DNA of 55,793 nt from Nevskia sp. (lineage in GTDB: Bacteria > Pseudomonadota > Gammaproteobacteria > Nevskiales > Nevskiaceae): assembly GCA_030694365.1 (NCBI GenBank), contig JAUXYM010000117.1, positions 1 to 55,793 of the forward strand. The letters run 5' to 3'. Position numbers and translations under genes: made by a program. Shown piece after piece: positions 45,313 to 55,793 of this stretch (position 1 is the stretch's first letter; every line of letters begins with the position of its first letter). The notes under the pieces are model-generated. The model was given only the letters and a program-made list of their open reading frames with translations. It had not been told where the DNA came from and searched no databases.

Positions 45313-46449
45313 TCAGAACGGCATCGGAATCGGCAGGCCCAGCGCCCGCTGCAGCAGCCAGGCCAGGCCGGCGATGGCGACGATGATCGAGCCCGGCACC
45401 AGCACCGCGTTGCGGAACAGCGCCGAGTTTCGGCCGGCGAAGCACAGCGGCACCACCACGGCGATCAAGCCCAGCTGGGCGAACTCGACGCCAAGATTGA
45501 ACGCCAGCAGCGCCCAGACCCGGCCAGAGGTCGGCAGGCCAAGTTCGAGCAGCGCGCCGGCAATCGCCGCGCCATGGATCAGGCCGAAAAAGCCCGCCAG
45601 CAGCCACAGCCGGCGATGGACCATCGGCAGCAGATTGTTCAGCCCGGCGAACAGCACCGAGGCCGCGACCAGCGATTCGACCACGCGTGACGGCGGGCTG
45701 AACGCGCCGCTGGCGGCCAGCGCCAGCGTCGTGGCATGGGCCAGGGTGAACGCGGTGACCAGTGCGGCGGTATCGCGCAGCGCCGTGCTCAGGCGCTCGG
45801 CCGGCTGCCAGCCGCCAGCGCGGCGGCGCAGTACCGCCGGCAGGAACAGACCAGCGAGAAACAGCATGTGATCGGCGCCGGTCCAGACGTGCCACAGGCC
45901 TTCGATCAGATAAGTGCGGAAGACATCGGCCGGCCGGCCGGACTCGAAGCTCTGGCTGCCGCGATCCGGCCCGAACACGGCGGTCTGGGTCTGACCGGCC
46001 AGCGACAGGTTGAGCAGGCCGCGATGCTGGGCATCGATGTCGAACAGCAGGGAATAGGCAATGCCGAGCTTGGCCGGCGTCTGCGGGCACGAGGCTTTCA
46101 AGCTCAGCACCGCGTACCGGCCATCGCTGTGTTCGGCGATCTGCAGACCGGGTGTTGCTTCAAGGGTGCAGGGCCGGTTGTCGCTGCTCAGCTTCAGCCG
46201 GCTCAGCGCGTAGGCGTCGATCGCCGCTTCGGCGTTGCGCACTTCGCCCCAGGTGATCGCGCCATCGGCATCGCGATCGAGCCCGATGGCGAAATCGAGA
46301 TCGCGCAGCGCGATGTCCCAGCGGCCGCTGACCGTGCTGCCGTCGACGCTGAGCCGCAAAAAGCTGTCGCTGGCCTTGTGCGCCTTGGCGCTGCCGATGG
46401 CACCGAGCAGCAGCATCAGCCCGAAGAAGCTGCGGATCATGCGGCTCAT
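45313..46449 (-). CDS. HupE/UreJ-family membrane protein
   Basis: A 378-residue protein with a signal peptide (residues 1-23, ending GSAKA). The periplasmic N-terminal domain contains an EF-hand-like loop DRDADGAITWGE (58-69). Membrane helices follow from about 180, beginning with the family signature GLWHVWTGADHMLFLAGLFL and including FTLAHATTLAL and GLIHGAAIAGAL. HupE/UreJ relatives are linked to nickel or cobalt import for hydrogenase and urease, but the long form with a periplasmic domain is widespread without a proven role. It overlaps the TPR gene by 4 nt (ATGA), so the pair is co-translated. The start ATG 46449 fits the signal peptide. Confidence 0.92.
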   Translation of the reverse strand: MSRMIRSFFGLMLLLGAIGSAKAHKASDSFLRLSVDGSTVSGRWDIALRDLDFAIGLDRDADGAITWGEVRNAEAAIDAYALSRLKLSSDNRPCTLEATPGLQIAEHSDGRYAVLSLKASCPQTPAKLGIAYSLLFDIDAQHRGLLNLSLAGQTQTAVFGPDRGSQSFESGRPADVFRTYLIEGLWHVWTGADHMLFLAGLFLPAVLRRRAGGWQPAERLSTALRDTAALVTAFTLAHATTLALAASGAFSPPSRVVESLVAASVLFAGLNNLLPMVHRRLWLLAGFFGLIHGAAIAGALLELGLPTSGRVWALLAFNLGVEFAQLGLIAVVVPLCFAGRNSALFRNAVLVPGSIIVAIAGLAWLLQRALGLPIPMPF

Positions 46450-47666
46450 CGGCTGGCTCCCGGCGCCGGCGAGGCTCGTAGCTGATCGGCGAGCCGGTGC
46501 AGCGCCGGGTCTTCGATGCCGGTCTGCTGCAGCCAGGCCAGCGCCGCTTGCGCAGCAGCTGGCTGCGCAGCCGCCAGGCTTGCTTCGAGCAGCAGCCGGG
46601 CATCGGCCGGTTCGCGCTGGCTTTGCCAGTTCTGAGTGGCGAGCGCGACGGCGCGGCCGGCATCGTGCTGCAGCCGGAGCGCGTACAGCGCTTCCTCGCG
46701 CAGATGCACCGATCCGCCGCGCAGCCCGGCTTCGGTGAAGCGGGCATCGAGCTGCGCCAGGCTGTCAGCGAGGCCGGGGTCGCCGAGCGCGGCCTGAGCC
46801 AAGGCCAGACGCAGCAGCAGGTTGTCGATCTGCCGGCTGTCCCTGGTCAGCTCGCGCGCTTCGGCGGCGCGGCCGGCCGCGAGCAGGTAGTCGGCATAGG
46901 CGGTCAGCAGATAGGGATCGTGTTCGCCGCTGGCGCGCAGCAGGCTGACCGCCGCTTCAAAGTGCTTGCCGGCCTCGGCATCTCGGCCTTGCCGGGCTTC
47001 GATCTCGGCGAGCGCGGTCAGCGCCCAGAGCCGCTCGCCTGCTGAGGCAGCTACTGATTCAGCGATAGCGGCGGACAGCACTTCGATCGCCGCCGCTGCA
47101 TGGCCATCGAGGCTGCGCACACTGGCGATGCAGGTGGCTGCGGCGATCAGATCGCCGTGGGCAGCGATCAAGGCATTGCAGTCGGGCAGCGCATCGGCCG
47201 GGCGGCCCTGCACCATCAGGATCGTCGCCCGCGTCAGCCGCGCCTGGGCGTTGCCGCTGTCGCGAGCGATCAGTTGATCGAGATCGCTCAGTGCGCCGCC
47301 GAAATCATGGCGCTGCTGGCGCAAGGTGGCACGCAGCAGGCGCACCACCGGCGGCGGCTCGGCCAGCCCCAGCCAGGCTTTCAGTGCTGATTCGGCCTGA
47401 CCGTGATAGCGCGGATCAGCGGTTGCGCGGCCGAGTTCGATTGCCCGTCGAGCGTAGGCAACGGCAGCCGGAAGATCATCCGGCCGCGCCGCGAGTGCGC
47501 GCCGCTGGGCGTTCAGCGCCCGCACGTTGTCGGCTTCGGCCCGCGCGGTGGCGACGTGCTCAAGCACCTCGGCGTCGTCGCTCGGCACATACGGTTCGGA
47601 CGCGGCGAGCGCGGCCGGCACCAAGACCGCGACCAGCAGGCCGGGCAGAAAGAGATGAAGGGACAT
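46446..47666 (-). CDS. Exported tetratricopeptide-repeat protein
   Basis: A 406-residue protein from ATG 47666, where a signal peptide begins (LFLPGLLVAVLVPAALAA); the longer open frame upstream overlaps the DUF6279 gene and is rejected. The mature part is helical hairpin repeats, Ala- and Leu-rich, with TPR-like units such as NAQARLTRATILMVQGRPADA (two units joined) and LYALRLQHDAGRAVALA. Probably a periplasmic scaffold. It lies between the DUF6279 gene (7 nt upstream) and the HupE-like gene (4-nt overlap) in one operon facing the DUF4331 gene. Confidence 0.88.
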   Translation of the reverse strand: MSLHLFLPGLLVAVLVPAALAASEPYVPSDDAEVLEHVATARAEADNVRALNAQRRALAARPDDLPAAVAYARRAIELGRATADPRYHGQAESALKAWLGLAEPPPVVRLLRATLRQQRHDFGGALSDLDQLIARDSGNAQARLTRATILMVQGRPADALPDCNALIAAHGDLIAAATCIASVRSLDGHAAAAIEVLSAAIAESVAASAGERLWALTALAEIEARQGRDAEAGKHFEAAVSLLRASGEHDPYLLTAYADYLLAAGRAAEARELTRDSRQIDNLLLRLALAQAALGDPGLADSLAQLDARFTEAGLRGGSVHLREEALYALRLQHDAGRAVALATQNWQSQREPADARLLLEASLAAAQPAAAQAALAWLQQTGIEDPALHRLADQLRASPAPGASR

Positions 47667-47673
47667 GTCCGCC

Positions 47674-48570
47674 TTACGCGGCGGGCTGCGCGATAGACGC
47701 GGCGGCGGGCTTGGCGGACTTGGTCGATTGGGCCGATTGGGCCAGCGCATCGAAATCATCGGCGAGTTCGAGCAGGCGCTCGCGCACATGTTGACGCTGG
47801 CGCGCATCGCAGGCTTGCAGCAGTTCGATCAGCAAGCTGCGATCGCGGGCCGAGTCGCGGGTGCTGCGCGCCTGTTCGCGCTGGTCACCGTTGGCGCTCA
47901 GCCGATCGATCAGTCCGGGTTCGTGGCGGCTGGCAAGCACGGTCGCGAACTCGTCGACATCGGCCAGCCGCTGCGCCTTGCGCTGTTCCGGGCTCAGCAG
48001 GCTGGGCTGGCGGCGCTGCCAGCCGGCATCGAGCAACTGTTTCTGCCGATCGTTCAGACGGCCGGTCCAGCGTTCCAGGTTTTCGCGCTGCTCGCGCAGC
48101 CAGCGCTTGCGGCGATCGGCGAGTTTTTCGTCGGCGCGCTCGGCTTCGTCGTCGTTGATTCGTTCGCGGCTGCGCTTGCCGAACGCTTCGATCTGCTCGT
48201 CGCGCAGCGAGGCGAGCAAGCTCACCGTTGCCGGTTGCGCTTGCTCCCAGACTCGGGTGGCATGGGCTTCGATCTGGCTCATCGCGCGTTCAAGTGCATC
48301 GCGCGGCACAGGATCCTGCTCGAACGCGGTGGCTAGGCTGCGCAGATCAGCCGAATACAACGGTAGTTGGGTGCTGCGATGCCAGGCTTGCAGGCTGCCG
48401 AACTCACGGCGGAATGCGGTTTTCTGCGCCTTGTCCAGCGACAGGTAATCGCCGAGCGTCCACAACGCCAGGCGATCGAGGTTCTGATAAGCGAGTTTGA
48501 GCCCGGTGTTGCAGCCCGCCAGCGTCAGCAGCAGCACGGCAAGCAGGGACAGACGCAGCAGACGGGTCAT
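47674..48570 (-). CDS. DUF6279 family lipoprotein
   Basis: A 298-residue protein from ATG 48570, with an N-terminal lipobox in LLAVLLLTLAGCNTGLKLAY (lipidated Cys at about 20). The family start pattern LKLAYQNLDRLALWTLGDYL is followed by a long charged helical region with Arg, Glu and Gln (ERINDDEAERADEKLADRRK), and a low-complexity Ala/Ser/Lys C-terminus. Likely attached to a membrane and periplasmic. First gene of the operon with the TPR and HupE-like genes. Function unknown. Confidence 0.88.
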   Translation of the reverse strand: MTRLLRLSLLAVLLLTLAGCNTGLKLAYQNLDRLALWTLGDYLSLDKAQKTAFRREFGSLQAWHRSTQLPLYSADLRSLATAFEQDPVPRDALERAMSQIEAHATRVWEQAQPATVSLLASLRDEQIEAFGKRSRERINDDEAERADEKLADRRKRWLREQRENLERWTGRLNDRQKQLLDAGWQRRQPSLLSPEQRKAQRLADVDEFATVLASRHEPGLIDRLSANGDQREQARSTRDSARDRSLLIELLQACDARQRQHVRERLLELADDFDALAQSAQSTKSAKPAAASIAQPAA

Positions 48571-48705
48571 CGGCATCCGGGATCGTAGGTGGCGGGGCAC
48601 CGGTCGATGGACTGCCGACAGGGGTGAAAGTTTCGCGATGCGGTGGATCAGCGCCTGCCGGACGATCGCAAAGGCGATCCAGTCCGGCAGGCGCAGCCAA
48701 CAATC

Positions 48706-48873
48706 TCAGTCGACTTCGACCATCTGGAAGTCAGCCTTGCCGGCGCCGCAGTCCGGGCAGGTCCAGTCGTCCGGCACGTCTTCCCAGCGCGTCCCCGGCT
48801 TGATGCCTTCATCGGGCACGCCCTTGGCCTCGTCGTAGACGAAATCACAGACCAGACAACGCCACTTCTTCAT
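48706..48873 (-). CDS. rubA: Rubredoxin
   Basis: A 55-residue iron protein: [20 protein letters not shown], then a short acidic middle and [15 protein letters not shown]. The four iron-ligating cysteines are Cys6, Cys9, Cys39 and Cys42 in the canonical CxxC...CPxCG arrangement, and aromatic residues Trp4, Tyr13, Trp30 and Trp37 line the core. Small one-electron carrier, often serving alkane hydroxylases or oxygen detoxification. It stands alone, divergent from metH, with 322 bp between; the gap on its 3' side carries no terminator I can see. Confidence 0.97.
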   Translation of the reverse strand: MKKWRCLVCDFVYDEAKGVPDEGIKPGTRWEDVPDDWTCPDCGAGKADFQMVEVD

Positions 48874-48911
48874 TGCAAAACCCCATCTTTGGCCATCGTT
48901 GAATAATTGAA

Positions 48912-48960
48912 AGCGGTGCAGCGCAGGCCGGAACGGGTCCGGATCTGCCGCTGCACCGCT
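48912..48960. promoter_or_regulatory. Long three-part hairpin between rubA and metH
   Basis: AGCGGTGCAGC pairs perfectly with GCTGCACCGCT, continued by GCAG/CTGC with a 1-nt bulge, then CCGGA/TCCGG around an ACGGG loop: 20 base pairs in all. It is 39 nt before the rubA start and 236 nt before metH. The rest of the 322-bp gap (48874-49195) holds no gene and no riboswitch I recognise; TATCTGCC-like and TACAAT (49166-49171) hexamers near metH are possible promoter parts. Confidence 0.6.
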
Positions 48961-49195
48961 CGGTGATCAGCGCACGCGGTCAGCGCGCCGGGGGCAATTA
49001 TGCGGTGGCGCTGAGAACTTCCGCCAACAACCGGCCCGCGTTCAATCTTCAAAGTCCGGTGGCCGAGTTCATCGGCGACCTCGATCGGCAGCCCCGAAGC
49101 CGTGCCGAGCGAGCGGACGCGCCCATCGCCCGGCTCCCAGTATCTGCCTATCCGCATGGAGGGATACAATTCGGCCGCTCAACCGGAAGCCCGCA

Positions 49196-52987
<3,792 letters not shown>

Positions 52988-53040
52988 ACGTCCTCTGCTG
53001 GGGCCTGCGAGCCGGAGACTGAAGGCCAGTCGTCCGGCCC

Positions 53041-53197
53041 GCTAGAGCATTTTTCCTTCAAATCCTTACAAAACACTCGTCATTCCCGCGCAGGCGGGAA
53101 TCCAGTTCTGATGCAGCGCTCAAGGCCAAAACTGGATCCCCGCCTGCGCGGGGATGACGGAACTACATGTGTTCATTTAACTTGAAAATGCACTAGC
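53041..53197. repeat. Composite palindromic element containing REP-like copy 3
   Basis: An inner REP-like palindrome (53078-53159; CGTCATTCCCGCGCAGGCGG and its mirror) is enclosed in a second inverted repeat: GCTAGAGCATTTT (53041-53053) and, in mirror, AAAATGCACTAGC (53185-53197), matching at 12 of 13 positions. It ends at the stop of the next gene and fills the whole convergent gap after metH. Confidence 0.75.
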
Positions 53198-53199
53198 GC

Positions 53200-54021
53200 C
53201 TAGCCGCCGCGCTTCGGCTTGACGAACTTAAGGGTCATCCGGTCCGATTCGCCGATCGCGAGGTACTTGTCGCGGTCGACCTCCTTCAGGCGCAGCACCG
53301 GCGGCAAGGTCCAGACGCCTTCCGGGTAGTCCTTGGTGTCGCGCGGGTTGTCGTTGACCGGCGATGCGCCAGCGAACTCGAAACCAGCGCCGTAAGCCAG
53401 CGCCTTGATGTAAGCCTCGGTGACATAGCCGTTCTGTTTCGACTGTTCCCGTGACTGGCCGGCTGGAGCGCGGTGTTCGACCACGCCGAGCACGCCGCCC
53501 GGTTTCAGCGCCGCGTAGAAGGCCTTGAACGCATCCGCCTCGTATTCGCTGGCCATCCAGTTGTGGACGTTGCGGAAGGTCAGCACCAGGTCAGCCGTGC
53601 TCGGCGGGGCGATCTCGACACGCTCCGGCGGCTTGAATTCGCTGAGGTGCACCTTGTCGTAGGCGTCCGGGGTGGCGGCTAGCTTGTCGCGGAAGCTGGC
53701 GACGCCCTTCTTGGTGCCGTCGCTGGCGTTCGGCAGGCTGGCGGCCTGGGTGGCCGCGTAGTACTGGCCGGACTGGCGAAGATAGGGTGCCAGGATTTCC
53801 GTGTACCAGCCGGCACCCGGCCAGATTTCGACGACCGTCATGTCTGGGCGCAGGCCGAAGAAGCTCAGCGTTTCCAGCGGGTGGCGGTAGCGGTCGCGCT
53901 GCACGAATTCTGGCGTGCGATGGGGGGCGGCAATGGCCGCGGCGAGATCGCTGGCAGCCGTCGCCGCCGCCGAGACAACGAGAAGTAGTGCAACGACGGC
54001 ATAACGCAACGGAGAGATCAT
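53200..54021 (-). CDS. Exported SAM-methyltransferase-like protein
   Basis: A 273-residue protein from ATG 54021, chosen because a signal peptide follows (MISPLRYAVVALLLVVSAA, cleavage near 22); the open frame upstream to 54264 is not family-like and overlaps the diverging peptidase gene. The mature part has a methyltransferase Rossmann core: MTVVEIWPGAGWYTEILAPY (motif I with Trp in place of the usual Gly), DLVLTFRNVHNWM (motif II) and LKPGGVLGVVEHRAP (motif III). This COG4798-type family combines a methyltransferase fold with an export signal, odd because SAM is cytosolic. Whether it is active is unknown. Confidence 0.88.
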   Translation of the reverse strand: MISPLRYAVVALLLVVSAAATAASDLAAAIAAPHRTPEFVQRDRYRHPLETLSFFGLRPDMTVVEIWPGAGWYTEILAPYLRQSGQYYAATQAASLPNASDGTKKGVASFRDKLAATPDAYDKVHLSEFKPPERVEIAPPSTADLVLTFRNVHNWMASEYEADAFKAFYAALKPGGVLGVVEHRAPAGQSREQSKQNGYVTEAYIKALAYGAGFEFAGASPVNDNPRDTKDYPEGVWTLPPVLRLKEVDRDKYLAIGESDRMTLKFVKPKRGG

Positions 54022-54119
54022 CAGCTCGGGTCTCGCTTCGGATGAAAGTAGAACGACAGACCCTAGACTATCGGCCCGGTCACCGGGGTGACAAACGAGA
54101 AAGCGGCAGGGGGCGGGAC

Positions 54120-55793
54120 ATGAATCGGGAAAACTTTTTCGGCGCTGTGTTGATGGCTGTCTGTGCGCTGCCATGCTTGGCCCATGCGCTCGAACCGATC
54201 CCGGTCGAAGCGTTCGCGAGGCCGGCGGAGTTCGAGAATCTGCAGCTATCGCCGGATGGGACAATGGTGGCGGCGGTGATCCCAGGCCTGCGCAGTGGTG
54301 GCATGGTGATGCTGAGCCTCCCGAAGTTCGAGCGGGTCGGCGCGATTCGCTTCGGCGACGAGACCCAGATCGCTCGGTTCTGGTGGGCGGGCGATCGGCA
54401 ACTGGTTGCCGAGCTGGGCTTCCGCGACGGGCCGCTCGATCATCTGGTCAGTTCTGCAGATTTCGTCACCTTTGCAGCCGACGGCTCCGGCATGCGTTAC
54501 GTCGTTGGCCAGCAGGGTAGCCTCGGCGCCGCCGGCAGCCGGATCGTCACCCGGACGCTCAAGCGCATATTCGTCGACATGGTCGATCCGCTGGTCGATG
54601 ACCCCGACCATGTGATCGTTTCCAGCGTGTCGATAGACGCCGGCGACAACGCCGAGGCCGTACTGTCGAAGCTCAACCTGCAAAGTTCGAGGATGGAAAA
54701 GCTGGCGGTGGCGCCGCTGGCCGGCCCGGCCACATTCCTGCTCGACCGTGACAGCAAGCCGCGCTTTGTCTCGGTCGACATCGACGGCTTCCGCCTCCGG
54801 ACCTGGGCACGAGACGCCGATCAGAGCGAGTGGCGAGCTTTGGAGGCCAACAAACAGCCGGCAATCGCTAAACCCTTGGCGATGTCGGCAGACAATCAAT
54901 CGGTGTTTCTGCGTTCCGCCGAGTTCGGCCCGCGCGACTGTCTCGTCGAACAGGTGCTGGCAACGGGCGAACGCCGCAAGCGCGCCTGCCATGAATCCGC
55001 GAGCCTGGATCACGTGATCCGCGCGTTCTTACCGAATGGCCCGCCGATCGCCGCCGTGTTCGAGGCCGGCAGGCCAGAGATCAAGCTGCTCGACAACATC
55101 GGCCGCGATGGCGAACTGCTGAAGCTGCTGATCGACGCCTTTCCGAACAAGGTCATCAGCATTCCATCGGTGACTCGCGACGGCCGCAAAGCCCTGGTGT
55201 TCACCAGCGACGATCGCACGCCGGGCGATTACTACCTGTTCGATACCGAAACGGCTAAGGCGGATTACCTGCTCGGCCTGCAGGTCTGGCTTGATCCGGA
55301 GCGGATGGGCGAGCGCCGGCCAATTGCCTTGAAAGCGCGTGACGGCACACCGCTGCACGGCTACCTGACCTTGCCGCCGGGCAGCGACGGCAAGAAGCTG
55401 CCGCTGGTCGTGCATCCGCACGGTGGGCCGTTCGGCAGCCGCGACAACTGGACCTTCGATACCGATCCGCAACTGCTGGCCTCGCGCGGCTACGCAGTGC
55501 TGCAGGTCAATTTTCGCGGCTCGCCCGGTTTCGGCACCGCTTTCGTCGATGCCGGCAAGCGGGCCTGGGGCACGACCATGATCGACGACATCACCGATGC
55601 CACGCGCTGGGTCATCGAGCAGGGCTACGCCGATCAAAAGCGGGTCTGCATCTACGGCTGGAGCTATGGCGGCTATGCGTCGCTGATGAGTGCGGTTCGG
55701 GAGCCGGACTTGTATCGCTGTGTTGTAGGGGCGGCAGGTGTTTACGATATGAAACTGCAGCGGGATCAAAGTGACAGCAGCCAGAGCGGTTCG
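54120..55793 (+). CDS. Prolyl-oligopeptidase (S9) family peptidase, 3' end cut by window
   Basis: 558 residues are visible from ATG 54120, with a GGGGG site upstream; no stop occurs before the window ends. A signal peptide covers residues 1-23 (ending CLAHA). Residues about 30-390 form the N-terminal beta-propeller seen in S9 enzymes (repeats such as ENLQLSPDGTMVAAVIPG and SIPSVTRDGRKALVFTSDD). The alpha/beta-hydrolase domain starts near 400 with PLVVHPHGGPFGSRDNW and carries the nucleophile in YGWSYGGYAS (Ser515). The catalytic Asp and His lie beyond the window. Probably a periplasmic dipeptidyl or acylaminoacyl-type peptidase. Confidence 0.93.
   Translation, partial: MNRENFFGAVLMAVCALPCLAHALEPIPVEAFARPAEFENLQLSPDGTMVAAVIPGLRSGGMVMLSLPKFERVGAIRFGDETQIARFWWAGDRQLVAELGFRDGPLDHLVSSADFVTFAADGSGMRYVVGQQGSLGAAGSRIVTRTLKRIFVDMVDPLVDDPDHVIVSSVSIDAGDNAEAVLSKLNLQSSRMEKLAVAPLAGPATFLLDRDSKPRFVSVDIDGFRLRTWARDADQSEWRALEANKQPAIAKPLAMSADNQSVFLRSAEFGPRDCLVEQVLATGERRKRACHESASLDHVIRAFLPNGPPIAAVFEAGRPEIKLLDNIGRDGELLKLLIDAFPNKVISIPSVTRDGRKALVFTSDDRTPGDYYLFDTETAKADYLLGLQVWLDPERMGERRPIALKARDGTPLHGYLTLPPGSDGKKLPLVVHPHGGPFGSRDNWTFDTDPQLLASRGYAVLQVNFRGSPGFGTAFVDAGKRAWGTTMIDDITDATRWVIEQGYADQKRVCIYGWSYGGYASLMSAVREPDLYRCVVGAAGVYDMKLQRDQSDSSQSGS

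Noticed and set aside
48874-49195. SAH or cobalamin riboswitch upstream of metH
   Set aside because: The long hairpin was considered, but the conserved core sequences of either riboswitch class are not visible.

Overview
The window is a high-GC (roughly two thirds G+C by eye) bacterial chromosome segment, densely packed with genes. The gene families point to a gammaproteobacterium: PriA, one-piece cobalamin-dependent MetH, DUF3015/DUF4105 pair, YgjP, YhhQ-type transporter, DUF6279 lipoprotein. A Nevskiales/Xanthomonadales-like lineage fits, but this is an inference from gene families and I cannot name a genus. No tRNA, rRNA, CRISPR array or complete insertion sequence is visible.

Left end (1-6.8 kb): four 23-bp tandem repeats at the very edge, a small AT-richer membrane protein, a HEPN/nucleotidyltransferase toxin-antitoxin pair with its own operator repeats, priA with a perfect DnaA box over its start region, an EamA exporter coupled to a YgjP-like metallopeptidase, and a convergent MFS transporter.

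Giant-protein block (6.9-16.2 kb): two back-to-back genes encode soluble-looking proteins of 1474 and 1615 residues that I cannot assign to a family. They form one transcription unit covering about one sixth of the window and are the best candidate for an undescribed system.

Housekeeping stretch (16.4-32.2 kb): ATP-dependent DNA ligase, GFA-family protein, DEAD-box helicase DeaD, glycine-zipper surface protein, pirin with a coupled RNase H-fold-like protein, a YhhQ/queuosine-precursor transporter, a TIR-transmembrane-TPR protein, and the DUF3015/DUF4105 envelope pair.

Defence block (32.2-39.3 kb): a type I restriction-modification operon in the order hsdR, DUF3800, hsdM, hsdS on the minus strand. 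The DUF3800 gene is translationally coupled to hsdR, the HsdS carries an extra C-terminal domain, and a REP-like palindrome lies between hsdM and hsdS.

Right part (39.4-55.8 kb): the proton-translocating transhydrogenase operon with split alpha subunit (pntAA, pntAB, pntB), interrupted by a methyltransferase gene and led by a terminator-like hairpin; a DUF4331 cluster with lipoprotein, HupE/UreJ-like, TPR and DUF6279 genes; a 55-residue rubredoxin; metH; an exported methyltransferase-like protein; and a prolyl-oligopeptidase-type peptidase cut by the window end. Three copies of a CGTCATTCCCGC-type palindromic repeat are scattered in intergenic gaps, the last nested inside a larger inverted repeat.
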